DNA of 64,000 nucleotides from Sthenelais limicola (GCA_942159475.1 OW804102.1:36586873-36650872), one strand, 5' to 3'; counted from the first letter of the stretch, positions 21,414-31,718 are shown. Notes: a model not told the origin generated them from the letters alone. Program-made: numbers and translations.

Positions 21414-21754
21414 TTTGCATAGCTGTCATTTTGAATCTAGATTGGCATGGAATTATGGGACTAAAGGTACAGTGTGACATCTATGGAAAACATGTCATGT
21501 TCAGCAGGGAATATTTATCAATGCTCTAATGTCAATATCTATGTGTTATACATGTTTCCATAACACACAATACCATCTTTCCCATCATGCATTTGGTTTC
21601 CATAGATCATTTATACAAGCTATGACATTATTGAAAACATTCTTGCAATTTTTGATAACAATGTTGCTAAATATTTGTATGTCAGGTTTCATCAGAATCC
21701 ATCCCAGGATGCATTGTAACAGACATGCACAGTGTCACATGCAACTCCCCTATT
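21414..21754 (+). mobile_element. MITE-D copy
   Basis: CAATAGGGGATTTGCATAGC to CATGCAACTCCCCTATT, with the conserved interior (CATCTTTCCCATCATGCATTTGG). Full length, about 340 bp. The left end carries a degenerate YY1/octamer pair. The frame at 21529-21756 is the recurrent spurious MITE-D frame (starts MSISMCYTC), also seen at 31473. Confidence 0.9.
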
Positions 21755-21889
21755 AAAGTTGCACTCTCAGTCAACATCTGTCAACAAGTACAAGTTTTCT
21801 TCTTTTGGATCGATTTCTGTCCGAGTCATTTGACCACAATTTTGAACGATTGTTTCTGGTTGTTCTTCCAACACAATAATAATAAAATA

Positions 21890-22002
21890 ATTATTTTGAA
21901 ATAACATAAACCAGGATTGGAAATGAAATCCTAGGAATCATCGGAAGACCAGAATCGGGGGGCAATCGGGGGCCAAATCGGCTGTGTGTGGGCAGGGTTT
22001 AA
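21890..22002. mobile_element. MITE-I half copy
   Basis: ATAAACCAGGATTGGAAATG, then CATCGGAAGACCAGAATCGG and CCAAATCGGCTGTGTGTGGGC, correspond to the right half of MITE-I at 52983-53190. Confidence 0.7.
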
Positions 22003-22131
22003 GTGATAGATATTTGGCATATTAAATTTTGTCTGTATTTGGTATTGTCTTGCTGAGCTTTTTGGTTATATGTTGAATCTTATTTCGAATACAATTTCTG
22101 TCTTTAATGTAGATTATCTGAGATAACTGGG

Positions 22132-22314
22132 GAATAGGGGATTTGCATGTCTCACTGCGCATGACTATTACAGTGCATGCTGGGATGGATTCAGTTCAAA
22201 TCGGTTAAATATTCCATACTAAACATACCACACAAAACGCTTACACTGTCATACAACTCCCATAATTCCCTGCTAATCGAGACTCAAAATGGCGGAAATG
22301 CAAATCCCCTATTG
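22132..22314 (-). mobile_element. MITE-D copy with internal deletion
   Basis: Both ends present (GAATAGGGGATTTGCATGTC and GGAAATGCAAATCCCCTATTG), but about 165 bp of the interior is missing. The right end retains AAAATGGCGGAAATGCAAAT, a YY1-like and octamer word pair. Confidence 0.85.
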
Positions 22315-22346
22315 CCCTGTCCTATACAGACACTGCAGACATAATT

Positions 22347-22578
22347 GGGTCAGATTTTCAGAAAATGTACAATTCGTCTTCGTCCTCTCAAATAACCCAC
22401 ATTTAAGAATAAAATGAGCTTAAAAAAATAGTTTAACCTAGCAAAACAGGTACTTTAAATCAACACGATACCAAATATACCCAGATATACCTGGTATTTA
22501 TCCTTTTTCAGCCTAATTTAGCAAAATTTCCTAAATGTGTAGAGCTGCCAATTGTACATTTTCTGAAATTCTGAACCC
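22347..22578 (-). mobile_element. MITE-A copy
   Basis: GGGTCAGATTTTCAGAAAATG to ATTTTCTGAAATTCTGAACCC. Second-subfamily interior. Confidence 0.88.
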
Positions 22579-22829
22579 TCCCTTCATGCAGAAATGTTTT
22601 TCTCTCTGTCTACTGCTGGTCGTGCAAACCAATGAATCACACACAGAGAATGACTAATATTTAATACCAATTTAGCTTTATTATGATTATGCAATATAAA
22701 ATAGCAATGTGAGTGTTTTACAGGCAATAATATGAGCTATTACCCGCATACTAACAACCCCTTCACAGCAGCCCACCCACCCACTTACCCTCTCCCTCAC
22801 CCTCCATCATCCAGGCAGGCAGAGCAAGT

Positions 22830-23066
22830 GGGTGAAGTCGTCAGAAATTGTACAGTTCACCTTCATCACCCCTCTCAAATAATCCCAAATTTATGACAAG
22901 AACGTGCTTCAAAATAGTGTTCAACGTAACCAAACAGAGCTTTTCATCAACGCAATACCACATAAATAATACCCAGGTATAGATAGGATCATTTTTCAGC
23001 CTAATTTGGCAGAATTTACTCAAATGTGTAGAGCTGTCAATTGTACATTTTCAGACGCCCTGACCC
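22830..23066 (-). mobile_element. MITE-A copy
   Basis: Ends diverged (GGGTGAAGTCGTCAGAAATTG and CATTTTCAGACGCCCTGACCC). Interior matches, with CTCAAATAATCCCAAATTTATG. Confidence 0.83.
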
Positions 23067-23239
23067 AACCATGACAGGATGATCTCATCGCTTTGATTAA
23101 CTCACACTCCTACATGTTAAATGTTAATGAGGGGCTGCGTCTAAACAATCATGTCACTAGCATGTCAACATTCCTGCCACATTCGTTAACACGTGTGAGG
23201 TGAATGGACCACCTCCCAGTGCCCGGATGCAAGGTGTGT

Positions 23240-23266
23240 GTGTGGGGAGGGGGGGGGGGGGGGGGG
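23240..23266. repeat. G-tract
   Basis: About 18 Gs in one run, preceded by GTGTGTGTGGGGAGG. Confidence 0.85.
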
Positions 23267-23282
23267 CACAACCCTCCGTTCT

Positions 23283-23465
23283 TTCACCAGCTATCTGAAA
23301 GTATTTTGACAAACAGGTTGTGTCTGGGTTTCGAGTTGGTTTTTTTCCATCAGGGCTTCATTAAAGTTCACATTTATATTTCGATGGCCCGCCGAAATCC
23401 TTTCCTGTGCTGACTTCCCTTATCATCGCTCATTTCTATAAAAGCAGCAGAATGTTGTTAAATTA
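23283..23465 (+). mobile_element. MITE-E partial copy
   Basis: CAGGGCTTCATTAAAGTTCAC, then TTATATTTCGATGGCCCGCCGAAATCC and a CTTATCATCGCTCA block match the MITE-E middle. The far end is decayed. Confidence 0.65.
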
Positions 23466-23699
23466 AGTCATATAAATCATAATATAATCATAAATAAGAA
23501 AGAAATACTGTAGGTATTTACATATAACACAGCCAAATTAATCCAAGACAGATAGAAAAACGATATGAAAACGAAATAGCTGGCAAACGGAAAAACGTTA
23601 ATAATTACAAATATAGGCAGTGAACATGACCATAATGGCCAAGGCTCGCCCAGGAAAGCATCCTTTCAAGTATAGATGATTGAAACTAATTTCCAAACT
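23466..23699. other. No gene recognised
   Basis: AT-rich sequence without repeat signature. Confidence 0.3.
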
Positions 23700-24070
23700 A
23701 GTTCTGGGGTATCATTTGGACCCCCACCATTCAACAGGCACGTTTCCCTCCACCCGTTCTCACTCCAAGCTCACAGCAGTGCATACAATTTCCATGATTT
23801 ACGCGCCGTCTAATCGAACGCCGCCCACCCACACTGCATCATTCATACTATGACGTCACCAACAATTACGGGCTCTCGGGAACGTCTGGGGTCAGAGGTC
23901 AAACGCGGAGCGGGTATTTACCTCACAGCCAAAAGAGCTCATTATCTGCGGGACTGCCGTACTCATTTGCATAATTGTGTCCCTCGTGACCTGATTGGCT
24001 AATGACAGGGAGGACCTGTTGCCACTGTCACTTGTTGCTATGACAACGCGTTATTTCCGGTGATCTCTGA
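23700..24070. promoter_or_regulatory. Candidate regulatory island (CRE, DR1, octamer, CCAAT, X-box)
   Basis: Repeat-free and GC-richer than its surroundings. It holds a full CRE TGACGTCA (23851-23858), a nuclear-receptor DR1 GGGTCAGAGGTCA (23889-23901), an octamer ATTTGCAT (23965-23972), an inverted CCAAT (ATTGG, 23994-23998), an RFX X-box-like GTTGCTATGACAAC (24034-24047) and an ETS-like TTTCCGG (24054-24060). This density suggests an enhancer or a promoter. No transcript start or adjoining exon could be identified. The call rests on motifs alone. Confidence 0.35.
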
Positions 24071-24342
24071 ACAGAAGGTAATGTACACAGAGAAGGATAG
24101 ATTGCTGTGATAGGAGCAAAGCTTAATAGCATAATATTTACCTTTTAATGACATATTTCTACTACATAATGGTGCATCCATATTATGTATTTATTCAATT
24201 ATATTAAATAATAACTGATATTAAATGGGAAATTTAAAGAATCGCATGTTAAATATAATCATTTTTCTAAACATCAACAGGTACTAATAGTTTGAAAAGT
24301 AGAAAAGGGTGATAACCTCTGCTACTGCAACCCCTGTGTTTA
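24071..24342. other. No gene recognised
   Basis: AT-rich. Contains a loose match (24301-24352) to 16846-16890. Confidence 0.3.
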
Positions 24343-24391
24343 CAGGTCTTCCAACGAATGTCAAGATTCTAGGCATTCGTTGGAAGACCTG
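24343..24391. repeat. 18-bp inverted repeat, 13-nt loop
   Basis: CAGGTCTTCCAACGAATG and its exact complement CATTCGTTGGAAGACCTG form a strong hairpin. Confidence 0.85.
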
Positions 24392-24394
24392 GCT

Positions 24395-24487
24395 GATCAG
24401 GAATTTATTTTTGTATTAACCAGACATCAAGCTACCTATGTGCAACAAGATCCGCAAATAAAAGAATACTTGAATTGAATTGAATAT
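24395..24487 (+). mobile_element. LINE 3' end with (TTGAA)n tail
   Basis: Short sequence ending CAAATAAAAGAATACTTGAATTGAATTGAATATC: a polyadenylation-like signal followed by a pentamer array, typical of 5'-truncated CR1/L2-type insertions. Confidence 0.4.
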
Positions 24488-24818
24488 CAACGGTAACAGT
24501 TAATAAACCATAAGGCTATACATGGTAAACAGTACATTTTTATAGAAACACAAGTGTATAGCATTTTCTTTGACCGTTGGCCTCTCTTTTAGCTTTTTCT
24601 TTTCTCCACTTTCTGTACTCTAGCTTCGGTCTCATGGTCTCGGCATTAGAGAGGTATGTAATGTTTCTCAATTTATGTCTACCATCTATTAATTAATACA
24701 CTTCCAACATTCACTCTTCATTTGTTGTAGTCTACCGGTCAGCGGAATCTTAGCCATTGATCAAATAGAAACAGATCAAAACATTAGATTTAAAGTACAA
24801 TCAACCCCTTGCACTTTA
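24488..24818. other. No gene recognised
   Basis: AT-rich with a pyrimidine-rich patch near 24590-24640. Confidence 0.3.
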
Positions 24819-24984
24819 CAGTCTAGGCACTTACCCTATCAGATCACTTCAAACCAAGGGAAACTGACCGTAAAATCTCATTAAAATCTCATTAGGACGG
24901 CAGTGGTGGGCCAACTTTAGGGTCGGAAAAGCCATAGACATACCAATTGTATGTCATAGATCTAATAGGCTCTGAGCCTAGACA
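24819..24984 (-). mobile_element. Degenerate MITE-B copy
   Basis: CAGTCTAGGCACTTACCC at the left and CTCTGAGCCTAGACA at the right, with TCTCATTAGGACGGC inside. About 50 bp shorter than the family. The next element, a MITE-E, begins at its end. Confidence 0.6.
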
Positions 24985-24985
24985 G

Positions 24986-25345
24986 CTAAAATCTGCATGG
25001 TCAGTTAACATCGGCCAAAGTCTAAATATTTCCTACTTTTTGTTCCATTTGCTTCCAACCCATCTAAGAGTCGTTCGTCCAAATTATGGAGGATTTTGAC
25101 CAGTTGTTCTTGCTATACAGGACTTTTAAAACGTCTTCATTTGTATGTATTTGGAGGACCCACATCTACGATGACTTCACTTATTATCGCTCACTAGCTA
25201 CCGTTTTTTCTCGGTCGATTCCACTTCCAATTCTCTTATAAACATAAAACAGTTGCAGAATATTGATGAATCCAGTCCTTTAAGTAGTAATATTCAGTGA
25301 ATAGTAAGATTTGTTTTGTTGTAATAGCTGAGAATGCAGCTTTAA
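24986..25345 (+). mobile_element. MITE-E full-length copy
   Basis: From CTAAAATCTGCATGGTCAG to TAATAGCTGAGAATGCAGCTTTAA, 360 bp. It has all family blocks: TTTTGTTCCATTTGCTTCC, the TTATTATCGCTCAC motif, AAACAGTTGCAGAATATTGATG and the inverted end. TTAA at the end suggests a TTAA-type target. Confidence 0.8.
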
Positions 25346-25637
25346 TTTCTACCTGGGAAAATAAGACTTCACTAAATCTAAATAGACTTCGCACTATACC
25401 CCATTCTGGTGCCATAGTGTGGAGAGACCGAATATTTACTAGGATCCACTGCCTGAGTGTTGACTAAGGACATCCTAACTTCTTTTTCCTCCAGTCCATG
25501 GCTGAGTAATAGGTCTGGAGCGTTTTAAGGACACCTGTGAGGATTCTGTGAATGAATAAATGAGGAATGGCTTAATTTATCATGGAGGGAGAGATAGGAG
25601 GTGGGAGAGCAAGGATCCTTTTATACGGCCACCAGGT
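25346..25637. other. No gene recognised
   Basis: Ordinary AT-rich sequence. Confidence 0.3.
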
Positions 25638-25695
25638 CCTTAAAGCTGCATGCATTCTCAGTTTTAACGTCGGTCAAAAACTCAAGTTTTTTTTT
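25638..25695 (+). mobile_element. MITE-E left-end fragment
   Basis: TTAAAGCTGCATGCATTCTCAG followed by TTTTAACGTCGGTCAAAAAC. Only the first 60 bp of the element are present. Confidence 0.7.
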
Positions 25696-25801
25696 ATTTC
25701 TTATTTTTCTCTATATGATATGAATATGATTTACCCTGGGATATAAAGCCACCTGATCCTCCAGTTCAGATTTCAGATATTTTTATTCAGAAACAGCATT
25801 A

Positions 25802-26013
25802 CAGTCCAGGCCCAACCACTAAGATCAGATCAGAATAGTATGTCAATGATTGGACGCCTACTTCGCTAATCGGTTTCCTGGCCTAGGACTAGACGTTCTA
25901 ATGGGATTATCATGACATTTGGTGGTCTTAATTGAATTATAATGTCACTTTGCGGTTTGAGGTGAGAGGCTTTTCCTCCGTTTGAAGGGACTCTCATCTT
26001 TGGGCCTAGACTG
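25802..26013 (+). mobile_element. MITE-B copy
   Basis: CAGTCCAGGCCCAACCAC to CTTTGGGCCTAGACTG, flanked by ATTA and ATCA, a 4-bp duplication with one change. Confidence 0.87.
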
Positions 26014-26404
26014 ATCACATCTTAAATGCTATTTTCAGCCATCCTGATGGTTATCATCTATAATATATTATGACATTGGTTATTCTGCTGTTTAGTGTTC
26101 ACATACAAGTAATACTCATTCAAATACAGATTAGTCTAGGTGTCCCATGCTTCGTCTACCTATTATTTTTTTACTAGCCTTTTTTTTTACTTTATTTTTT
26201 ACTACTTACTATTACTTTTTGTTGTGTTCTATTTCAACCCATCGGAAAGTCATTTGACCAACATTTATGAGGATTTTGTCAAGTTGTTTTTTACTACAGG
26301 CCTTTATAAAAGTCCACATTTATATTTCGGAGAAGCGCCGAAATCCTTTCCTGTGGTTGAGTCACTTATTATCACTCACTGGCCAATTCTACTCCAAGTT
26401 CTTG

Positions 26405-26566
26405 TAGTGGTTAATATGCGGTTTGATAGTTATTATCATATATTGATTATTATAAAGAAGCCATGTTGCATAACCTATCAAGACTCTCCACTACACAGCT
26501 CCATTCGTTATTATGTTCAGATTGAGAACGCACTGCAGAATCAAACCGCAACCACTGCAGTGGGAA
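26405..26566. repeat. Foldback element with GCGGTTTGAT ends
   Basis: GTAGTGGTTAATATGCGGTTTGAT at the left is mirrored by ATCAAACCGCAACCACTGCAG at the right. About 160 bp with no coding potential, inside the split MITE-E. Confidence 0.6.
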
Positions 26567-26605
26567 AAAAGGTCATTGGAGTCAAGCGTAATAGCCATAA
26601 TATAC

Positions 26606-26829
26606 GGGTCAGATTGTCAGAAAATGTACAATTAGCAGCTGTACACATTCAGTAAATCCCGCTAAATAAGACTGCAATTTGGTAAATTCGAGTATATTCA
26701 GCATTGCATTGATTCTAGTAATCTGTTTTGTTAGGTTGAACTGTATTTTGAACTTTATTTTCGTCTGAAAATTGGATTATTTGAGAAGATTGGCGATGTT
26801 GAATTGCACATTTTCTGAAAATCTGACCC
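26606..26829 (+). mobile_element. MITE-A copy
   Basis: GGGTCAGATTGTCAGAAAATG to TTTTCTGAAAATCTGACCC, first-subfamily interior. Flanked by ATAC and ATAA. It interrupts the MITE-E around it. Confidence 0.9.
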
Positions 26830-26895
26830 ATAACTAGATTATTGGTGAGCTGTGTTTATTATTGTCGTATTAACTGCAGAGAATGCACCTTTAAG

Positions 26896-27734
26896 AGGAA
26901 CCATTACAGTGCACCTCAAACGATACTGTTTTAGTTATGAGCATGGAAATTACTTTGCCAAAAACGGATCAAAATGAGGCGAATTCATTTGGAGTTTCCA
27001 TGGGTCTGAACAAGAGCAGGGCGTTTTTACACATGATTTGGTTGACAGATGATGATAGGAGCGGTTTAATCTTTAAGTATTAGTTCCAGTGGGCCCACGT
27101 GGAAGGGAGAATTTGATGCCAAATCAAGGGTAAAGATGAAATGCACTTTTAAAATAAGTGTCAAGGATCATGTCCCTGATGAGTGTTGAGTCAGTTCTCG
27201 TTTGTGTGTTATTTTATAAGAGTTTTAGATATAATACAAGTTCTATAAAGATTATGTCTCTCAGACTAGCTGACGGTCATTGACCTGCTTCTTATTTGTG
27301 ATGTGTTAGATAAGAGGATGCAGTTGCAGTTGATATTTTTATTATTCTATTATTTTGTTGCTGTTTTAAAGTATTCACAACTATATATAACAACATATCA
27401 GCTGTATCAGCACTAGTATATTGCCTCAAATGCAACGTAAAGATATACGAGGTATGTATGATTATTAATGGTTAATATGTATGAGCACGGCGTCGGTTAC
27501 ACTGTATATCGTATGTTTTTAACTTACCTCGTCCTCTCCAAACACACTATTGTCAAAGTGATATGAGTTGGAATACCTGTTTTTAGTTTGCAAAAGGTGT
27601 ATACTATCTCATGATAAATTATTATCACTATGTAATTTTTTTCTGATATCACATATAATTATTAATACGAGATTGTAATCATAATACGAACTGTCCTAAA
27701 CAGAGTTGATGTATTTATAAGATCTAACTTTTTC
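26896..27734. other. No gene recognised
   Basis: Repeat-free by comparison with the window. GTTGACAGATGATGATAGG near 27040 (MEIS/PBX-like) and CCCACGTGG near 27095 (E-box) are isolated motifs. No credible frame. Confidence 0.35.
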
Positions 27735-27842
27735 TCTAATTTTTTAAAATCAGGCTGTCCTGAGAAAATTCATGCTTGTAAGTGTGGAAATGTAGTAGAC
27801 CTGAATAAAATATTTTCTAAATCTAAAATCTATCTACAACTA
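27735..27842 (+). mobile_element. LINE 3' end with (AAATCT)n tail
   Basis: CTGAATAAAATATTTTCTAAATCTAAAATCTATCT looks like a polyadenylation signal plus a short hexamer array. Body lost. Confidence 0.35.
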
Positions 27843-27864
27843 ATCTCTAATCCCCTAAGACATT

Positions 27865-28712
27865 TGTTATGTGTTACAGCAAAATGAGTCACAAGTCGCA
27901 AAAAAATAGATTTTGAGATACCATCATATTTGTAAAGATGGGATAGATCGATTGATTCCAACAATGGTAAACATTAGGACATTTGATAAGTATATCAAGT
28001 AATTCTATATTTTACATTTGATATTTCTATTTTTAGATTGATGTTATCATCAATCTAATTGAATTGGGGTGAGATCTGTCAATCATTGATAGCATCTTGG
28101 CTCCTCCCATCCGGGATATCAGTGTGAAGAATCTGTTGATTCTGATATCAGTAGATGGGATCAGAATCATGCTGGTAATGGCTGGGAGGGGGAGGGGATG
28201 GCGTTTAGGTGTGAATTAAAGGGTAGACCATGTGTGAATTAAAGTGGCAAGCTGAGAAATAAGATGCCTCATATGCAAAGTGTTAAAGGGACCAACAGAA
28301 TTACATGGACTGACCAGTCATATATGGGATAAGGATTTCATGTGTTCTGTCTCCCCTTCCACTCCCTCCTACTATACCTCCCTCTCGAATTTTATATTTA
28401 ACTGACATCAATCTTCGTTTCCCTTGGAAACGCAATCTTCTACATGAACCGGAAATAAATATATAAATGTAAACTGATCACTGTTAACTATTTCTTGTTT
28501 GAGAAAAAAAAGTTTGCAATATTTTTGAGTGGACCATTACTAATAAAGTAGCTAAATATACTCTATAGGATGACATTAAAAACGCATTTATATATAATAC
28601 ACTTTCTTAAAATTTGGTATATGTATTTATACAACTAAATGCGGTGGATTCACCAAAGATGAGAACATTCCTACAGAGAGACTTGTGACTCATTTTCTTG
28701 CAACACATCACA
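27865..28712 (+). mobile_element. MITE-C copy carrying a 460-bp insert
   Basis: Both terminal repeats are present (TGTTATGTGTTACAGCAAAATG at the left, ATTTTCTTGCAACACATCACA at the right). Family interior is found at 27900-28038 and again from about 28498, with GTTTGAGAAAAAAAAGTTTGC. The middle is unrelated, so something entered the A-rich centre of the element, or the element captured it. Confidence 0.8.
28039..28497. promoter_or_regulatory. Insert in MITE-C with paired T-box-like sites
   Basis: Not similar to any other repeat in the window. AGGTGTGAATTAAAG (28207-28221) and TGTGTGAATTAAAG (28231-28244) are paired T-box-like half-sites. TGTCAATCATTGAT near 28077 is PBX/MEIS-like. GATATCAG and CTGATATC are inverted around 28114-28150. 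ATTGATG-TTAT-CATCAAT forms a small hairpin at its left edge. Regulatory function is a motif-based guess. Confidence 0.3.
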
Positions 28713-28971
28713 TTTCATTTTTAAACAGTGAACCATTGAACTACATGAACTGTTCCAAACATCTCAAGAAACCTTAACCTGATTTAATCGAATTTGACAA
28801 AATACATAAATGCGAAGTAAGATCTATTTTAAATGGCCTCCCTTCGTTCCCCGGATTTAATAACTTAGTTTCTAATGGATCTTTAATAGGACAATTTAAT
28901 CATTATTATATACAAATGCAGCTTCAGTAGTTTAACGTTCTAACAAATGTTACCGAACGGGATTGCCATGC

Positions 28972-29003
28972 CAAAATGGTTGTGCTGCAGCACAACCATT
29001 TTG
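28972..29003. repeat. Perfect 32-bp palindrome
   Basis: Two 16-bp arms, CAAAATGGTTGTGCTG and its complement, meet at CTGCAG with no spacer. Its function is unknown. Confidence 0.9.
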
Positions 29004-29394
29004 AGACAAATCCTCCCTTAAATATCATTACCATGTTATTTTCCATGTTTACGATTCCAGTTATAGCTTCAGAATGAATTGTTATTGACCAAATATGAAC
29101 TATTTCAAATAAATTCTAGATATTCCCCTCAATAACCACCAGTGCCCTGTTATTCTACGGTACATTAGGGACCCAGTAATACTCGAGTAATAAGGTAACC
29201 TGTTGTGTTGAGTGGCGAGTCGGTTGAGGTCCAGATCAGATAAGGACAAATACACTCTGTTTTGGCTTGAGTTGCTCTCGTACTTATTGCCTATTTAGCT
29301 TTAATATAGAATATATATAACGAGCTTATTTTTGATATAGAGTATATATTTAAAGGCACGCATTGCCGTCTGGCAAACAGATGATATATTATAT
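29004..29394. other. No gene recognised
   Basis: AT-rich with no shared repeat apart from the following MITE-A. Confidence 0.3.
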
Positions 29395-29629
29395 GGGTCG
29401 GATTTTCAGAAAATGTACAATTGGCAGCTGTACACATCTAGGAATTTCTGCTAAATTAGCCTGCAATTTGGTCAATACTAGGTAAATTCGAGTATATCCG
29501 GCATTGCATTGATTCTAGCAATCTGTTTGGTTAGGTTGAACTGTATTTTGAACTTTACTTTTGTCTGAAATTTGGGTTATTTGATAGGATTGACGAAAGT
29601 GAATTGTACATTTTCTGAATATCTGACCC
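29395..29629 (+). mobile_element. MITE-A copy with ATAT duplication
   Basis: GGGTCGGATTTTCAGAAAATG to TTTTCTGAATATCTGACCC, 235 bp, ATAT on both sides. Confidence 0.92.
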
Positions 29630-29848
29630 ATATGGTAAGTCGGTGCAGTTTTCACCTTCCCCCTATCCTCTCAAATTAACCACGTTAAAGGCTGCACTCA
29701 TCGGTCAAAAACTGACCTTTTTCTACTTTTTGTTTCATTCTTTTCCAACCCTTCCAACAATCATTTGACCAACATTTTGGAGGACTTGGTCCAGTCGTTT
29801 TGCCACAGGGCTTCTAAAACGCCATCATTTGTATTTGGAGGACCCGCC

Positions 29849-30482
29849 TTAAGATCTTAAGATTTTTAATTTTTTTTTAAAGACATTTTATTGAGACTGG
29901 TTTCGATGGTACATGATATTCTCACAGAGCTCAAGTGAAAAGACAATTTAAATGTTTCGTTTCTAGTTCAAGAGAGTATGATAAAGTAAAAGTACTTAGA
30001 TTTAATACATGTTTAATGTTTAACCATTTAGCTTATCGGTCATAACAGGCAGTAAATTACCGACATTAGATATTTTGGACATAATCCGTTCACCCACTAA
30101 GGGCCATAACAAACACATCAATCTTTTTTTTTTTTCACCATTACATCACAAAAGAAAAAGATATAATACAAGTACGAGTGATAAAAACAACGAGGCTAAT
30201 CTGACAATTTTGTTTTCTTCAAGGATCGTTTCATTTTAGTTACTTTGTCATTTAGTTCTCAAAACAATAAATCAATTCATCCAGTCATTATTCGCCCCCA
30301 GAAAACTTTTTAAGGTTTTCCAGTCACCATTTCTCAGTCTACTATGCAATTTATTCCATAATAAGGGACCTAAATAATGAGGCGATATCTCAATTTTTTC
30401 ACAAGTGGGTTTCCATATTATCAAAACCGTGCCATCTTGAAGCCTCGTCTCTTTATTCTTTTTTTTCTAGGCTCTCCCTCTT
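29849..30482 (-). mobile_element. LINE relic, 3' part only
   Basis: On the minus strand the insert begins with the end of an ORF2-like frame, followed by a 3' UTR of about 400 bp ending near 29860 in TCGAAACCAGTCTCAATAAA-like sequence and an A-rich tail (T run on the plus strand). The same 3' end is found at 16990-17040. 5' truncation is normal for LINEs. Confidence 0.7.
30272..30480 (-). pseudogene. C-terminal tail of a LINE ORF2 protein
   Basis: The minus-strand frame, open from about 30480 to a TGA at 30272-30274, reads TRLQDGTVLIIWKP, then ISPHYLGPLLWNKL, then LRNGDWKTLKSFLG. The pattern Y-x-x-P-x-x-W-N-x-L followed by LRN and LKSF matches the last segment of reverse transcriptase proteins in CR1/Jockey-type non-LTR elements. 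No start is expected because the copy is 5'-truncated at the junction with MITE-E. About 69 codons remain, with no internal stop, so the insertion is probably not very old. Confidence 0.65.
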
Positions 30483-30554
30483 CACAGATGACTTCACTTA
30501 ATTATCGCTCGCTGGCGGCCGTTTTCTCTCCGCCTATTGCAATATGACACATAT

Positions 30555-30789
30555 GGGTAAGATCTTCGGAAAATGCACAATCTACAGTTCTACACATCCC
30601 TCAAATTCTGCTAAATTAGAATGAAAAATGATAAATATTAGGTATATCCCAGTATATTCTGTGTTGTATTCATTCAATAAATCTGTCTGGTTATGTTGAA
30701 CTGTATTTTGAACCTGAATTTCTTCTTAAATTTGGGTTATTTGAGAGGATTGGTGAAGGCCAATTGTACATTCTCTGATGATCTGACCT
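30555..30789 (+). mobile_element. MITE-A copy with ATAT duplication
   Basis: GGGTAAGATCTTCGGAAAATG to CATTCTCTGATGATCTGACCT. Ends and interior are quite diverged, but ATAT flanks are intact. Confidence 0.87.
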
Positions 30790-31348
30790 ATATACACAGA
30801 AAGTGAGAATTCTACGAAATCAACTGATATGATCAAGATACAATGTCATCAACTGACAGCTGACATGGGATAGCTCGACTAGACTAGAGGGCTTGCTATT
30901 ATATGAGTAGTATAAAATATTTGATTAAATGGTCACACCTGTGCCGTACTTGCCTATAGATACGTTGAGCATTGTATGCACTGCTCAGCCAGGGCGGATG
31001 GTATTTTGTATTTAAACATTTTTATTCAGACAAAAACGAGTACATTTTTCTCAGAATTTGCTGATTCTTAGATTTACAAAAAAGACTACAATAAAGAACA
31101 TTGAACAAACGTTGATAACAACAAACGTGTCATGTTATTTTTGAATGAAAAAGAAGAAGTGAATGATCGAATGATGTATAAAAACCAACACCGGCACGTT
31201 GTTCAACATCAAGACAATCAATAACAAGCTTTTCCAATTTAAGTTTACAATTTCCCAAAAAGTATCGGTGCATACTATGAATAATATAGACTCTGGTGTG
31301 CCCATGCTGACCATGGGATAGCCTGATTAGAGCCTATATTATACCCAA
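30790..31348. other. No gene; possible retroelement 3' end (minus)
   Basis: AAACATTTTTATTCAGACAAAAACG near 31013 resembles the reverse complement of a polyadenylation site shared with 25776-25797 and 33668-33682. The rest is AT-rich without known domains. Confidence 0.3.
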
Positions 31349-31718
31349 CAATAGGGGATTTGCATAGCCGCCATTTTGAATTTTGATTCGCATGAAATTA
31401 TGGGACTAATGATACAGTATAAAATCTTGGTGATCATACCATGTTCACCATGGAATATTTATCAATACTTTAATGTCAATATCCATGTGTTATACATGTT
31501 TGCATAACACAAGCCTCCATCTTTCCCATTATCCATTTGGTTTTCATAGATCAATTATACAATCAAAGATATTGGTGAAAACATTTTTGCAATGTTCGAT
31601 AAAATTTTGCCAAATAGTTCTATGTCAGATTTCATCAGAATCCATCCCACAATGAACTGTAAGAGACATGCGCAGTTAGACATGTAGTTAGACATGTAGT
31701 TAGACAAGTCCCCTATTG
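31349..31718 (+). mobile_element. MITE-D copy
   Basis: CAATAGGGGATTTGCATAGCCGCCATTTTG to AAGTCCCCTATTG. Full length. A short internal tandem (ACATGTAGTTAG, about 31679-31703) lies near the right end. The left end has an intact GCCGCCATTTT/ATTTGCAT pair. Confidence 0.9.

Larger units (their letters stand above)
26205..26895 (+). mobile_element. MITE-E copy split by two later insertions
   Basis: The left half (26205-26404) has CAACCCATCGGAAAGTCATTTG, TATATTTCGGAGAAGCGCCG and TTATTATCACTCACTGG. The right end appears at about 26834-26895, with TATTAACTGCAGAGAATGCACCTTTAA. Between them lie a foldback element and a MITE-A. The 171-codon frame at 26140-26655 simply reads across this mosaic. Confidence 0.65.
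29685..30535 (+). mobile_element. MITE-E copy split by a LINE
   Basis: The left half (29685-29848) runs from TTAAAGGCTGCACTCATCGG to TTGTATTTGGAGGACCCGCC. The right part resumes at about 30485 with GATGACTTCACTTAATTATCG and CTGGCGGCCG. The terminal right part is decayed. The LINE between them is younger. Confidence 0.75.

Noticed and set aside
21529..21756. Recurring frame starting MSISMCYTC (also at 31473)
   Set aside because: Repeated only because it lies in MITE-D; other MITE-D copies break it, so it is not selected.
26140..26655. 171-codon plus-strand frame
   Set aside because: Reads through a MITE-E, a foldback and the start of a MITE-A; no domain.
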